A stretch of DNA of 64,000 nucleotides, taken from the NCBI RefSeq assembly GCF_011065935.2, contig NZ_JAAMNH020000001.1, forward strand, positions 2,501,001 through 2,565,000, read 5' to 3'. Below, piece after piece: positions 35,313 to 45,177 of this stretch. Both the position numbers and the translations under genes were made by a program. The notes under the pieces are model-generated. The model saw only the letters and a list, made by a program, of their open reading frames with translations. It was not told the DNA's origin and searched no databases. This DNA is from Clostridium estertheticum (GTDB lineage Bacteria; Bacillota; Clostridia; Clostridiales; Clostridiaceae). Position 1 is the first letter of the stretch. Every line of letters starts with the position of its first letter.

Positions 35313-37052
35313 TTGAGTATTAGTTTGCATCGACTTGAAAATGATATAAGAAAGAAAGTATCTTTAGATGTTCACCTTCGTGAATGGCATTCTTCTATTA
35401 TGCTAGAAGGTACAGTTTCAACTTGGGATGGATTAATTATTGCAGGGAAAATGTGTACAAAGCGTGGCTACAAAGGGGTAGTAAACAGAATTAGGGTTAA
35501 CAATTTAGAAATTCCAGAAATGAGAAAACCGAGACTTTGTGATAATTTTCTAAATGGTAAAAAATTTGATGTACTTATAATTGGTGGGGGAATAACAGGC
35601 TCCGCCATAGCAAGAGAACTTTCTAAATGGAAGCTTACAATTTTACTTGTGGACAAGGAAGAGGATTTGGCAATGCATGCTTCTTCTAGGAATGATGGCA
35701 TGATACATCCAGGTATTGAGAGTAAAATAGGGTCTAAAAGAGCTATATTTAATGTTAGAGGCAATGAAATGTATACTAGAATTTCTGAGGAATTGAATGT
35801 ACCCATTATCAGATGTGGTTCTAGTATTCTATACGATAATAAATGGCTAGCAATGGCGAAACCTGTGCTAAATATACGAGCTAAAAAAATGGGGGTTATT
35901 GGGGCCAGGTTTTTATCAGCGGATGAAGTACTTAAAAGAGAACCAAATATTGCAGTGCCAATTGCTGGAGCTATTCATTTTGATACTACAGGAGTAACGT
36001 CTCCCTACAAGATGACAGTGGCCTATGCAGAAAATGCAGTGGAGAATGGTGCTGAAGTTTCACTTAATACTGTGGTACTTTCAATCAAAAAGAATAATGA
36101 AAAGATTATAGGTGTAGAAACAAATAGGGGAACTGTAATTCCAAAAGTAGTTATTAATGCTGCTGGCGTTTTTGCAGATAAAATCGCAGATATGGTAGAC
36201 GATCAATTCTTTTCTATACACCCAAGAAAAGGAGAGATAATTTTTCTTGATAAAAAGAAGGGAAGACTTATTAACGGAGTTATAGCAAAACCAAGTTTAG
36301 CTTTGACGTCGGGAAATACTAAGGGTGGAGGAATAGTAAAAACAGTAGATGGAAATGTGTTAATTGGCCCAGATGCCTATGAGCAACCCTTTACTGAAGA
36401 TTTTACAACTAACATGAATAATATAAATGCATTAATGAAAAAACATTTTCCTATAATAAAGGGGCTTAGTCCAGCAGATGTAATTACCTATTGCGCTGGC
36501 ATAAGAGCTGCTACTTATGAAGAGGATTTTGTCATTGAAAGGTCTGAATGCGTTGGAAATCTAGTATATGCAGCGGGAATTCAATCTCCAGGTTTTGCCT
36601 CAGCACCTGCAATAGCAGAAGAAATAGAAAAGATAGCTTGCAAAGTTTTATCAGAGGTTATGGAAGTTAAGGCGAAAGAAAACTGGAAGCCTAGAAGAAA
36701 AGCTATTCCAGATTTAAGTAAAATGGATTATGAAACCAGAAGCAAAATAATCAAAGAAAATCCTTCCTACGGTGAAATTGTTTGTAGATGTGAGGGAACA
36801 AGTAAGGGTGAAATAATAGATGCAATTAACTCGCTAGTACCAGTTTATACTGTAGATGGAATTAAGAGAAGAGTAAGAGCCGGTATGGGAAGATGCCAAG
36901 GTGGTTTCTGCCTTCCAACTGTTATGAATATACTATGTGACGAGACGGGTTTACCTATGACAGCTATTACAAAGAAAGGAAATATCTCAAATATATTAGT
37001 AGAAGAAACAAAAAACAGTGCTGCATATGAGGTGAATATAAATGAAGAAATA
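35313..37052 (+). CDS. GlpA-like FAD dehydrogenase with N-terminal BON-like and C-terminal BFD-like domains
   Basis: About 580 residues, TTG start after AAGGAGTG. Residues 5-67 (HRLENDIRKKVSLDVHLREW, GTVSTWDGLIIAG) resemble a BON-type domain. Residues 85-455 form a DAO-type flavoprotein: FDVLIIGGGITGSAIARELS for FAD, YAAGIQSPGFASAPAIAEEI near the end. The C-terminus has Cys491, Cys493, Cys528 and Cys533 (CRCEG and GRCQGGFC), the BFD-like [2Fe-2S] site. It is closest to the anaerobic glycerol-3-phosphate dehydrogenase GlpA and probably oxidises a sugar-alcohol phosphate. The BON-like extension is not part of standard GlpA. The stop overlaps the next gene. Confidence 0.8.
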
Positions 37053-38298
37053 TGACGTTATAGTTTTGGGTGGTGGTCCTGCTGGTCTTTCAGCTGCCAT
37101 AGCATCTTTTGATAAGGGCATGAACACTTTAATAATTGAAAGAGAGAAAAGACTAGGCGGAATTCTAAAACAGTGCATTCACGATGGCTTTGGATTAATT
37201 GAGTTTAAAGAAAAATTAACTGGTCCAGAGTATGCAGAAAAATTTATAAAAGTAGTTATGGAAAAGAATATTCCACTGCTTTTGAATACCTTTGTTATCG
37301 GGGTAGAAAAAGCAGATTCAGGTTTTCAACTTACTGCGGTAAATTCAAAAAATGGTGTGGAAAAAATATGGACTAGATCATTAATTCTAGCCAGTGGATG
37401 TAGGGAAAGAACTGCTAAACAGGTTTTTATAAATGGTACAAGGCCTGCAGGAATTTTTTCAGCAGGAACTGCTCAACATTTAGTAAATATTGAAGGGTAT
37501 CTACCTTGCAAGAATTGTGTGATTTTAGGCAGTGGAGATATTGGTCTTATAATGGCAAGAAGACTTACCTTAGAAGGTGCAAAGGTATTGGGAGTTTATG
37601 AGGCGAAAAGTACTCCGTCTGGGCTGTCCAGAAATATTGCTCAATGCTTAAATGACTTTAATATACCCCTCCATATATCAACTACTATAACAAGGGTAAT
37701 TGGAGATGACAGGGTAAAAGCAGTGGAAATAGCTCGGGTAGATGATAAAATGAAGCCTATTAAAGGCACAGAAAAAATCATACAATGTGATGGAGTAATA
37801 CTTTCAGTGGGCTTAATACCTGAAAATGAAATAGCAGAAATGCTAGGAGTTAATTTCGATAATGCTACCAAAGGTCCTGTGGTAGACCAGAATTTCATGA
37901 CCACCGTGGAAGGTGTGTTTTCTTGTGGAAATGCACTGCATGTAAACGATTTAGTAGATTATGTTTCTGAAAGTGGAAAACTTGCGGGAGAAAATGCTGG
38001 TGATTATGTTGTGGGAACTCCTGCTCGAAAATTTATAGATGTAAAAATGATTGGGAGTGATTTTTTATATGTTGTGCCTCAACAAATTGATGTAAATTCT
38101 ATAAATAAGGATGTAGTTTTGTATTTTAGGTCTAGGGATGTTAGAGATAATATGAAAGTTACCATTAAATCAGGAGAAAATATATTATTTTCAAAAAGAT
38201 ATATGAAGCTTAAACCACCAGAAATGGAAAGGGCTCATTTGCATTTAGAAGGCGATTTTGCAAGTGGCAAGGTAGAAATTTTCATGGAAGGGTTTTAA
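37042..38298 (+). CDS. FAD/NAD(P)-dependent oxidoreductase (GlpA-complex partner)
   Basis: A 418-residue pyridine-nucleotide-disulfide-type flavoprotein. FAD motif VIVLGGGPAGLSAAIASFDK starts the protein; a second Rossmann motif VILGSGDIGLIMARRL binds NAD(P); VFSCGNALHVNDLVDYVSES closes the FAD site. It begins 14 bases inside the GlpA-like gene. In many anaerobes this protein and the next one (DUF1667) accompany GlpA-like dehydrogenases and probably pass electrons to NAD or ferredoxin, though that is inferred from genome context. Confidence 0.85.
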   Translation: MKKYDVIVLGGGPAGLSAAIASFDKGMNTLIIEREKRLGGILKQCIHDGFGLIEFKEKLTGPEYAEKFIKVVMEKNIPLLLNTFVIGVEKADSGFQLTAVNSKNGVEKIWTRSLILASGCRERTAKQVFINGTRPAGIFSAGTAQHLVNIEGYLPCKNCVILGSGDIGLIMARRLTLEGAKVLGVYEAKSTPSGLSRNIAQCLNDFNIPLHISTTITRVIGDDRVKAVEIARVDDKMKPIKGTEKIIQCDGVILSVGLIPENEIAEMLGVNFDNATKGPVVDQNFMTTVEGVFSCGNALHVNDLVDYVSESGKLAGENAGDYVVGTPARKFIDVKMIGSDFLYVVPQQIDVNSINKDVVLYFRSRDVRDNMKVTIKSGENILFSKRYMKLKPPEMERAHLHLEGDFASGKVEIFMEGF

Positions 38299-38315
38299 AG
38301 AGGGGGGGTATCTAG

Positions 38316-38684
38316 ATGGAAAGCTTTACATGTATATTATGCCCTAACGGGTGTAGCGTATCAGTTGAAAAGGTGGGGCAGGAATATGAGGTAAAAGGAA
38401 ATAAATGCCCTAAGGGAAGGGAATTTGCAATAAACGAAATCGTGGATCCAAGAAGAAGCGTATGTTCAACAATAAAGACCACATTTGAAAAAGTCCCAAG
38501 ATTACCGGTAAGAACAAATGGAGAAGTTCCATTAGAAGCCATTTTTAATGTAATGGCTGAGATAAACTCAAAATATCTTGACATGCCAGTGCATGCGGGA
38601 GATGTGGTAATAGAAAATGTGGGTGATACAGGTGTAAATGTAATTGCAACTTCTGATTTGTACTATTTACTGGGGGAGGAATAG
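38316..38684 (+). CDS. DUF1667 domain protein
   Basis: A 122-residue protein with Cys6, Cys9 and Cys13 (CILCPNGCSV) and Cys31 (NKCPKG), a four-cysteine site likely to hold iron-sulfur or zinc. The remainder (TTFEKVPRLPVRTNGEVPLE, AIFNVMAEIN) fits DUF1667. AGGGGGGG precedes the ATG. The family nearly always sits next to GlpA-like and FAD/NAD oxidoreductase genes and is presumed to be a small electron-transfer subunit. Confidence 0.85.
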   Translation: MESFTCILCPNGCSVSVEKVGQEYEVKGNKCPKGREFAINEIVDPRRSVCSTIKTTFEKVPRLPVRTNGEVPLEAIFNVMAEINSKYLDMPVHAGDVVIENVGDTGVNVIATSDLYYLLGEE

Positions 38685-38685
38685 A

Positions 38686-40248
38686 ATGAGTAGTAATGGG
38701 GGCTATATTTTAACTCTTGATTGTGGTACTCAAAGTGTACGAGCAATACTATTTGATGATAGTGGAAGCATAATTGGGAAAGAAAAGGTGGAATTTGAAC
38801 CCTATTTTTCTAAGGAGCCGGGCTGGGCAGAACAAGATCCAGATGTATTTTGGAATAATTGTTGCATTGCCTGTAAAACCTTAAAAATCAAACAACCCAA
38901 TGACTTTAAAAAAATTATTGGAGTTACAGTTACAACTCAAAGGGATACAGGAGTTATAGTTGATAGTGAAGGTAAACCACTAAGACCTGCAATAATATGG
39001 CTGGACCAAAGAATGGCAAAATGTGAAGAGCCGCTGGCATTTTATGATAATGCTCTTTTTAAGACTATTAGAATGGATAAGACAATTGAGATGACAAGAA
39101 GAAAAGCAAAGTCCAATTGGATAATAGAAAATGAGCCAGAATTATGGGAAAGAACACATAAATATCTTTTATTATCAGGCTATTTTATTTTTAAACTAAC
39201 TGGTAAATTTGCAGATTCTATAGCAAGTCAGATTGGTCATATACCCTTTGATTATAAAAACCAATGTTGGCCAAAATCTAAAGTCAGTTACAGGTGGAAA
39301 ATGTTCGGAATAGAAAGGGAAAAACTATATGATTTAGTCCAGCCTGGAGAAATAATTTCTGGTGTTACAGCTAATGCAGCTGTGGATACAGGAATTAAAG
39401 AAGGCACACCGGTTATAGCAGCAGGCTCAGATAAAGGCTGTGAAACACTGGGAGTAGGGTGCCTAGATCCTTCTACTGCCAGCATGAGTTTTGGAACTAC
39501 TGCCACTGTTCAGATTACTTCAGATTCCTATATGGAGCCTCTTCAGTTTATGCCACCTTATCCTGCATCTAGACCAGGATATTACAATCCTGAGGTGGAA
39601 ATATTTAGAGGATATTGGATGATAAGTTGGTTTAAAAAAGAGTTTTGTGCTAGAGAAGTGGTAGAGGCTAAAGAAAGGGGAATATCTCCGGAGAGTATAC
39701 TTAATGAAAAATTAAACGATATTCCTCCAGGATCTCAAGGGCTTATACTTCAGCCATTTTGGGGGCCGGGGCTCAAGATGCTGGAGGCCAAGGGTTCACT
39801 TATTGGATTTGGGGATGTTCATACTAGAGCCCATATCTATAGAGCAATAATAGAAGGAATAAATTATGCCCTAATTGAAGGACTGGAAAAGATAGAGAAG
39901 AAATCTAAAGTAAAAGTAAAAACAGTAATAGTTTCTGGTGGGGGTTCCCAAAGTGATGCTATATGCCAAATAACTGCTGATATGTTTAATAGAACTGTGC
40001 TTCGCGGACAAACTTATGAAACTTCTGGACTTGGCGCAGCAATAAATGGATTTGTGGGGCTGAAAATATTTAAAAGTTATGAAGAGGCGGTAAGCAATAT
40101 GGTTCATTATACTAGTACCTTTAGGCCGGATAGTGAGAATACAGAAATATACAGAAAACTATATAAAAAAGTATACTGCAAAATATATCCAAAGCTAGAA
40201 AGTTTGTTCAAGGAAATAAAAAAAATTACTAACTATCCTAATATATAA
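38686..40248 (+). CDS. FGGY-family carbohydrate/polyol kinase
   Basis: A 520-residue FGGY kinase. N-terminal ATP/phosphate motif YILTLDCGTQSVRAILFDD, then PGWAEQDPDVFW, the conserved TTQRDTGVIVD and IWLDQRM segment, and in the second half AAGSDKGCETLGVGC and VIVSGGGSQSDAICQITADM. The ATG at 38686 is one base after the DUF1667 stop, with GGGGGAGGA ahead. It is more divergent from GlpK than true glycerol kinases, lacking the usual DQGTTSSR start. It likely phosphorylates a polyol or hydroxy-sugar that the GlpA-like enzyme then oxidises. Confidence 0.85.
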   Translation: MSSNGGYILTLDCGTQSVRAILFDDSGSIIGKEKVEFEPYFSKEPGWAEQDPDVFWNNCCIACKTLKIKQPNDFKKIIGVTVTTQRDTGVIVDSEGKPLRPAIIWLDQRMAKCEEPLAFYDNALFKTIRMDKTIEMTRRKAKSNWIIENEPELWERTHKYLLLSGYFIFKLTGKFADSIASQIGHIPFDYKNQCWPKSKVSYRWKMFGIEREKLYDLVQPGEIISGVTANAAVDTGIKEGTPVIAAGSDKGCETLGVGCLDPSTASMSFGTTATVQITSDSYMEPLQFMPPYPASRPGYYNPEVEIFRGYWMISWFKKEFCAREVVEAKERGISPESILNEKLNDIPPGSQGLILQPFWGPGLKMLEAKGSLIGFGDVHTRAHIYRAIIEGINYALIEGLEKIEKKSKVKVKTVIVSGGGSQSDAICQITADMFNRTVLRGQTYETSGLGAAINGFVGLKIFKSYEEAVSNMVHYTSTFRPDSENTEIYRKLYKKVYCKIYPKLESLFKEIKKITNYPNI

Positions 40249-40272
40249 AACAGTTTAGAGGGGGAATAAATT

Positions 40273-42000
40273 TTGAGTAAAAAATATACAGGATTTACAC
40301 CAGATTGGTATGAAGAAACGGCCCCAGAAAAATCCTACAGATCCATTTTAAGATGGGGGAATCCAAAAGAATTTAAACATCCTAACTGGAGACTTTATAA
40401 GCTTATGAAAAGCACCTTTAATATGACAGATGAGGATTTTAAACAAAAACAGAAAATGGGACTAGAAGAAGTTTCATATAATTTGCCTATTGCACTTACA
40501 AGTGCGCAAATAGATTCATTTAAGGAAATAGTAGGTGGAGAAAATGTACTGGAAGACGAGTATTCAAGACTTCAAGTGGCATATGGAAAGACAATGATTG
40601 ACCTTATGAGACTAAGGGAAGGAATTGCTGAAAATGTACCAGACATAGTAATTCATCCAAGGGATAAGGAAGATATAAAAAAAATAGTTGAATACTGTAA
40701 TAATGAAAAAATAAATGTGTATGTGTATGGTGGCGGATCTTCAGTAACTAGAGGAGTAGAGTGTACAAAGTCTGGAATTACCCTTGATATGAGAGTACAT
40801 ATGAATAAAGTAATTAAATTTAATGAAATCAATCAAACCATAACTGTAGAAGCTGGTATGTCTGGTCCTGAGTTAGAAGAGACGCTAAATAATGCAGTGC
40901 AACTATTTAATGCAAAAAGAGCATATACCTGTGGACATTTCCCTCAATCCTTTGAATTTTCTGTGGTAGGAGGATGGGTGGTTACAAGGGGAGCAGGGCA
41001 AAACTCCACGTATTTTGGAAAAATTGAAGATATGGTTATTTGTCAAGAATATATTACTCCAGCAGGAATAATTAAAACTGAGGAATATCCTGCAAACGCA
41101 ACAGGTCCATCCATTGATGAAATAATGATGGGTAGTGAAGGTGCATTTGGAATTTTAGTGTCTGCAACACTTAAAATATTTAGATATATGCCTGAAAATC
41201 AAAGAAAGTTTTCTTATATGTTTAAAAACTGGCAAGATGCTATGGATGCCGCTAGAGAAATAATGCAAGGTCAATTTGGTTTTCCATCTGTGTTCAGACT
41301 TTCAGACCCAGAGGAAACAGATGTGGCTATGAAACTCTATGGAGTAGAAGGTACACCTATTGAAAAAGTTATGGAAATGAAGGGCTTTAAAAGTGGAGAA
41401 AAATGCATGTTCCTTGGCTTTACTGATGGAGAAAAAGACTTTACAAAAGTTGTTAAAAAAAGTGTTCACAAGATATGCAAAAAATATGGTGCCATGTATA
41501 CTACTAAATATGTAACTGAAGGATGGGAAAAAGGAAGATTCAGAGATCCATACATGAGAGAAGACCTTCAAGACTATGGCATAATGACAGATACACTAGA
41601 ATGCAGTGTGACCTGGGATACAATGAAAGAAGTCCACGCAGGGGTAAGGAAGTATTGTAAGAGTAGGCCGAATACAATATGCATGACCCATATGTCTCAT
41701 GTTTACCCGCAAGGAGCAAATTTATATTTTATATTTATTGCAAAAATAAATAATATAGATGAATACCTAGATTATCAATATGGAATATTAGATAACATAC
41801 AAAAATATGGAGCAGCCATGAGTCATCATCATGGTATTGGAAAGATGACTGCACCTTGGCTGGAAGATCAAATTGGAAAAAACCAAATGGAAGTTTATAG
41901 AGCGCTAAAAAATCATTTTGATCCTAACAATATAATGAATCCTGGTGGAACCATAGGACTTGATCTGCCTGATGATAAAAAGAGGGTAGTAAAGAGGTAA
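40273..42000 (+). CDS. FAD-binding oxidase of the alkyl-DHAP synthase-like (VAO) family
   Basis: A 575-residue VAO/PCMH-type flavoprotein with a TTG start after GAGGGGG. N-terminal RSILRWGNPKEFKHPNW and a PCMH FAD domain: IVIHPRDKEDIKKIVEYCNN, VYVYGGGSSVTRGVE, GSEGAFGILVSATLKI. Near the C-terminus AMSHHHGIGKMTAPWL contains the triple-His loop characteristic of alkyldihydroxyacetonephosphate synthases. Those enzymes swap an acyl for an alkyl group on DHAP; whether this protein does so or oxidises a 2-hydroxyacid like GlcD is open. It is the last gene of the operon. Confidence 0.82.
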   Translation: MSKKYTGFTPDWYEETAPEKSYRSILRWGNPKEFKHPNWRLYKLMKSTFNMTDEDFKQKQKMGLEEVSYNLPIALTSAQIDSFKEIVGGENVLEDEYSRLQVAYGKTMIDLMRLREGIAENVPDIVIHPRDKEDIKKIVEYCNNEKINVYVYGGGSSVTRGVECTKSGITLDMRVHMNKVIKFNEINQTITVEAGMSGPELEETLNNAVQLFNAKRAYTCGHFPQSFEFSVVGGWVVTRGAGQNSTYFGKIEDMVICQEYITPAGIIKTEEYPANATGPSIDEIMMGSEGAFGILVSATLKIFRYMPENQRKFSYMFKNWQDAMDAAREIMQGQFGFPSVFRLSDPEETDVAMKLYGVEGTPIEKVMEMKGFKSGEKCMFLGFTDGEKDFTKVVKKSVHKICKKYGAMYTTKYVTEGWEKGRFRDPYMREDLQDYGIMTDTLECSVTWDTMKEVHAGVRKYCKSRPNTICMTHMSHVYPQGANLYFIFIAKINNIDEYLDYQYGILDNIQKYGAAMSHHHGIGKMTAPWLEDQIGKNQMEVYRALKNHFDPNNIMNPGGTIGLDLPDDKKRVVKR

Positions 42001-42036
42001 GTAAAAAGCCTTGCAGATCAATGCAAGGCTTTTACT
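42001..42036 (+). terminator. Terminator of the flavoprotein/kinase operon
   Basis: GTAAAAAGCCTTGCA pairs with TGCAAGGCTTTTAC around the loop GATCAA; a T-rich stretch follows. Confidence 0.8.
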
Positions 42037-42076
42037 ACTTTTATTCTTAAATAATTGTGCAGCTTTATTGTTATTA

Positions 42077-43444
42077 TTAATAATTTTTTAAAGCTTCGAG
42101 TCCTAATCTATAATATTCATCCATAGATTCTTTTGGTACAAGGCTGCCACCTGTAGCCCAAGCTATATGCACTGCATTTGACATTTTATCAATTAAATTA
42201 TTTTTCTTAAGATATTCTAAATGAGATTCATTTTTAAATAGTTCCACAATTCCAGGAATTCCAGCGCAAGCTGAAGGCTCTAAATAAATTTTTTCAGTAT
42301 CAGCTAAAGTACTTAATAGAGCATGTAATTTATCATCCTGAACTGTATAAATACCACTCAATAATTCTTCTAAAGTTTTTCCCACAAAACCAGAGGGTCT
42401 TCCAACAGCTAATCCATCAGCTGCAGTAATGTTATCAATGCCGAAGTCTTGGACACATACTTCTTCATTCTTTTCTGTCATCATGCCTAAAAGCATACAT
42501 GGAGAATGGGTTGGTTCTGCAAAGAAGCAGTGGACATTGTCTTTGAATATCAATTTTAATCCAAAGGCGACCCCGCCAGGACCACCGCCAACGCCACATG
42601 GGAGATATACGAAAAGTTGGTTGTCTGGATTAATGACTATATTCATATCCTCTAATTGTTTTTTTAATCTTCCTGCAGCAACACTGTAGCCCAAGAATAA
42701 ATTTTCGGAATTTTCGTCATCTACAAAGTAGCTTTTTGGATCTGCATCAGAAAGCTTTCTTCCTTCTTTAACTGCTTCACTGTAATCTGACGCATATTCA
42801 ACAACAGTAACACCTTTACTTCTTAAAAGATCTTTTTTCCACTGTTTTGCATCTGAAGACATGTGAACTACTACTTTATAGCCTACTTTTGCACTCATTA
42901 TACCAATACTTAATCCTAAATTCCCTGTAGAGCCTACTTGAATAGTATACTGATTGAAGAATTTTCTGTATTCATCCTGTGCTAATTTTGAATAATCATC
43001 TTCGAGTGTTATTAAGTTGTTTTCTAAAGCAAGGTCCTCAGTATGTTTTAATACTTCATATATTCCACCTCTAGCTTTAATAGAACCTGCGATGGCAAGA
43101 TGACTGTCCATTTTTAAAATCAAATCACCAAGTGTTTCTTGATCAAACATTTTTGAAATAGCTCCCTGCATATTTGGAATTCTTACTATAGGAGATTCTA
43201 TTATTCCATTTTTATCTTTTGTTTCTGGAAAATGAGCCATTATAAACGGTGAAAAACGATTTAATCTTTCTTCGGCATCTTTTACATCATCTTCTGTTAA
43301 ATTTATCTTTTTCGCAGCTTCATCAAAAACAGTGTATTTAGGATTTACCCAAAATACCTCTTCATCATTTATCATATTATTTATTAATGGAAATCTTGAA
43401 GTCCATTCCTGTATAGTCTTACCTGCAACCAGTTTGTTTTTCAT
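42077..43444 (-). CDS. dsdA: D-serine dehydratase
   Basis: A 455-residue PLP enzyme of the DsdA type, full length. The PLP lysine is Lys123 in AGSIKARGGIYEVLKH; the phosphate loop is LPCGVGGGPGGVAFG; IQVGSTGNLGLSIG lies between them. It deaminates D-serine to pyruvate and ammonia. GAGGTAATTATT precedes the ATG. Downstream of its promoter on the same strand, a decayed GntP-type permease lies upstream; a DsdX-like D-serine permease would fit there. A divergent XRE-cupin regulator completes the locus. Confidence 0.92.
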   Translation of the reverse strand: MKNKLVAGKTIQEWTSRFPLINNMINDEEVFWVNPKYTVFDEAAKKINLTEDDVKDAEERLNRFSPFIMAHFPETKDKNGIIESPIVRIPNMQGAISKMFDQETLGDLILKMDSHLAIAGSIKARGGIYEVLKHTEDLALENNLITLEDDYSKLAQDEYRKFFNQYTIQVGSTGNLGLSIGIMSAKVGYKVVVHMSSDAKQWKKDLLRSKGVTVVEYASDYSEAVKEGRKLSDADPKSYFVDDENSENLFLGYSVAAGRLKKQLEDMNIVINPDNQLFVYLPCGVGGGPGGVAFGLKLIFKDNVHCFFAEPTHSPCMLLGMMTEKNEEVCVQDFGIDNITAADGLAVGRPSGFVGKTLEELLSGIYTVQDDKLHALLSTLADTEKIYLEPSACAGIPGIVELFKNESHLEYLKKNNLIDKMSNAVHIAWATGGSLVPKESMDEYYRLGLEALKNY

Positions 43445-43480
43445 AATAATTACCTCATTTCTTTCAATTTATTTATGTTA

Positions 43481-44315
43481 TTATAATAGAATTATTTGCA
43501 ATAAAAATGCACAAGCTATCATTGCAACGACTCTTCCCATTGGAGAGACAAAGCCCAGAGCCTCCATCATTGGAGTTAACATTGTTGGAGCTGTTATCAT
43601 AGCAACAGTACCTGAACCTATTGCAGTTCTAAATATTGCACCTATAATAAAAGGTGCTAAAATACCAATGTTCAAACCTGAAAAAGTAACCACTAATAAA
43701 TCTTTTAATGGAGAAGCTTTTAAAAGTCCACCGAAAGCTCCACCTGCACCAACTATAAGTACAATTTGCCCAGCTATTTTTAAAGATTCACCAAATTCAC
43801 CTTCAAATGTAAAAACTTCCTTATCAAGTGGTCTTAATTTCATATATGTTTTCAAAGCTAGTAACATACCTATTAATAATGATATGACAGGCATTCCTAA
43901 AAATTGAATAAAACTGATAAACATATTACCCGATATGTCTTTGAATTTAAAGTCAAAGTGCCACAGCCATAGTGGTCATACTTGTTTTTGTGTCTCTACT
44001 TAATCTTTTAGCAATTGGTGCTAAAATAACGAAGGCTGAGTCACAGAATACGGGGATTGATACAAAGAAACCTGTTATAGCAAGTCCAAGTGCAGCATAC
44101 TTTTTTCCAGTAACTTTTAATATTGCTATTGCCATAGATTCAGCAGCACGCATTTTTCAAGAAGTGTGCCTGTAACAGTTCCTATGGCGATAACGATCCC
44201 AATACTTGAAACAGTATCTCCTAATCCACTACTAAACGCTTTCATGGCTACGTTTACACCCATTCTAGAAAATAATGCAAAAACAAAGGATGCAGATGCG
44301 CATAATTATATTTAA
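43481..44315 (-). pseudogene. Decayed GntP/DsdX-type permease
   Basis: Minus-strand pieces read in order: FSRMGVNVAMKAFSSGLGDT and IGIVIAIGTVTGTLLEK, then after a shift AAESMAIAILKVTGKKYAAL and GLAITGFFVSIPVFCDSAFV, then after a gap GNMFISFIQFLGMPVISLLI and the C-terminal helices to a stop at 43481. The GFFVSIPVFCDSAFVILAP motif is typical of GntP permeases. The first helices, about 100 residues in the middle and the frame continuity are missing. It lies just upstream of dsdA, so it was probably the D-serine importer. Confidence 0.8.
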
Positions 44316-44333
44316 CAACAAGTTGTTAAATAT
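44308..44333. promoter_or_regulatory. Palindromic operator in the dsdA/XRE-cupin region
   Basis: ATATTTAACAAC (44308-44319), AA, GTTGTTAAATAT (44322-44333): 12-base perfect arms. Related TTAAATATA words recur up to about 44470, suggesting several binding sites. Confidence 0.5.
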
Positions 44334-44622
44334 AAATTCAACTTGCTCAAGTATATTTAATTAGATTAAATATATTTTAATTTTGTTAAATATACTTTAG
44401 TTATATTAAAAATATTATAACAACAGGTGTAAAAAGTGTCAAGTATTTAACAAAATATAAAATGTATTTTATTTATTATGATTAATCTTAATAGTTCTAT
44501 TTCTTAGATAATCTAAAATTTAAACAATTATGTAAATTTCATATGATTATTTTTTTACTTATATCAGGTATAAGTATATGATATAATAAATTGTAAACTT
44601 AGTTAAGAAAAGGGGATTTAAT

Positions 44623-45177
44623 ATGGAAGATACTAATGTTGGACAAAAAATTGCTGAATATCGAAAAAGTAAAAGTTTAAATATAAGAGAATTAGGGAAA
44701 TTAGCAAAGGTAACGCCTTCAATGATAAGTCAGATTGAAAGGGGATTAGCTAATCCTTCTATAAATACACTTAAGCTTATAGCAAAAGCTCTTGAGGTAC
44801 CACTATTTACTTTTTTCATTGATTCAGTGAGTACTTATGATCGAGTTGTGAGAGCCGATAAGCGAAAAAAGATAATTTTTCCGGATAGTAGAAATTTTGG
44901 GTATGAATTGTTATCACCAGATTTGAATGGATCTATTGAACTAGCTTTAATGACATTAACGCCTAATTCCTGCTCTTCAGAGGAAGTAATGTCTCATAAG
45001 GGAGAGGAAGCCGCATTAGTAATTAAGGGGAAAATAAAATTATCCTTAGGTGATGATGAAATTATATTATATACTGGGGATAGTGTAAGAATACAACCGC
45101 ACGACAGACATAAATGGGAAAATATATTTGATAGCGATGCAGAAGTTGTATTTGCTATTACTCCTCCTAGTTTTTAA
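44623..45177 (+). CDS. XRE-family regulator with cupin domain
   Basis: A 184-residue protein: HTH_3 domain at residues 6-62 (VGQKIAEYRKSKSLNIRELG, TPSMISQIERGLANPS) and a C-terminal cupin_2 domain (about 110-180: SHKGEEAALVIKGKIKLSLG, then YTGDSVRIQPHDRHKWEN). The His and Glu residues usual for a cupin metal or ligand site are present. AAAAGGGG precedes the ATG. Such regulators commonly control adjacent amino-acid or polyamine genes; here the divergent dsdA-permease genes are the obvious targets. Confidence 0.88.
   Translation: MEDTNVGQKIAEYRKSKSLNIRELGKLAKVTPSMISQIERGLANPSINTLKLIAKALEVPLFTFFIDSVSTYDRVVRADKRKKIIFPDSRNFGYELLSPDLNGSIELALMTLTPNSCSSEEVMSHKGEEAALVIKGKIKLSLGDDEIILYTGDSVRIQPHDRHKWENIFDSDAEVVFAITPPSF

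Noticed and set aside
44300..44470. TTAAATATA repeats as a CRISPR-like array
   Set aside because: The repeats are short, irregularly spaced and partly palindromic; they fit operator sites, not repeat-spacer units.
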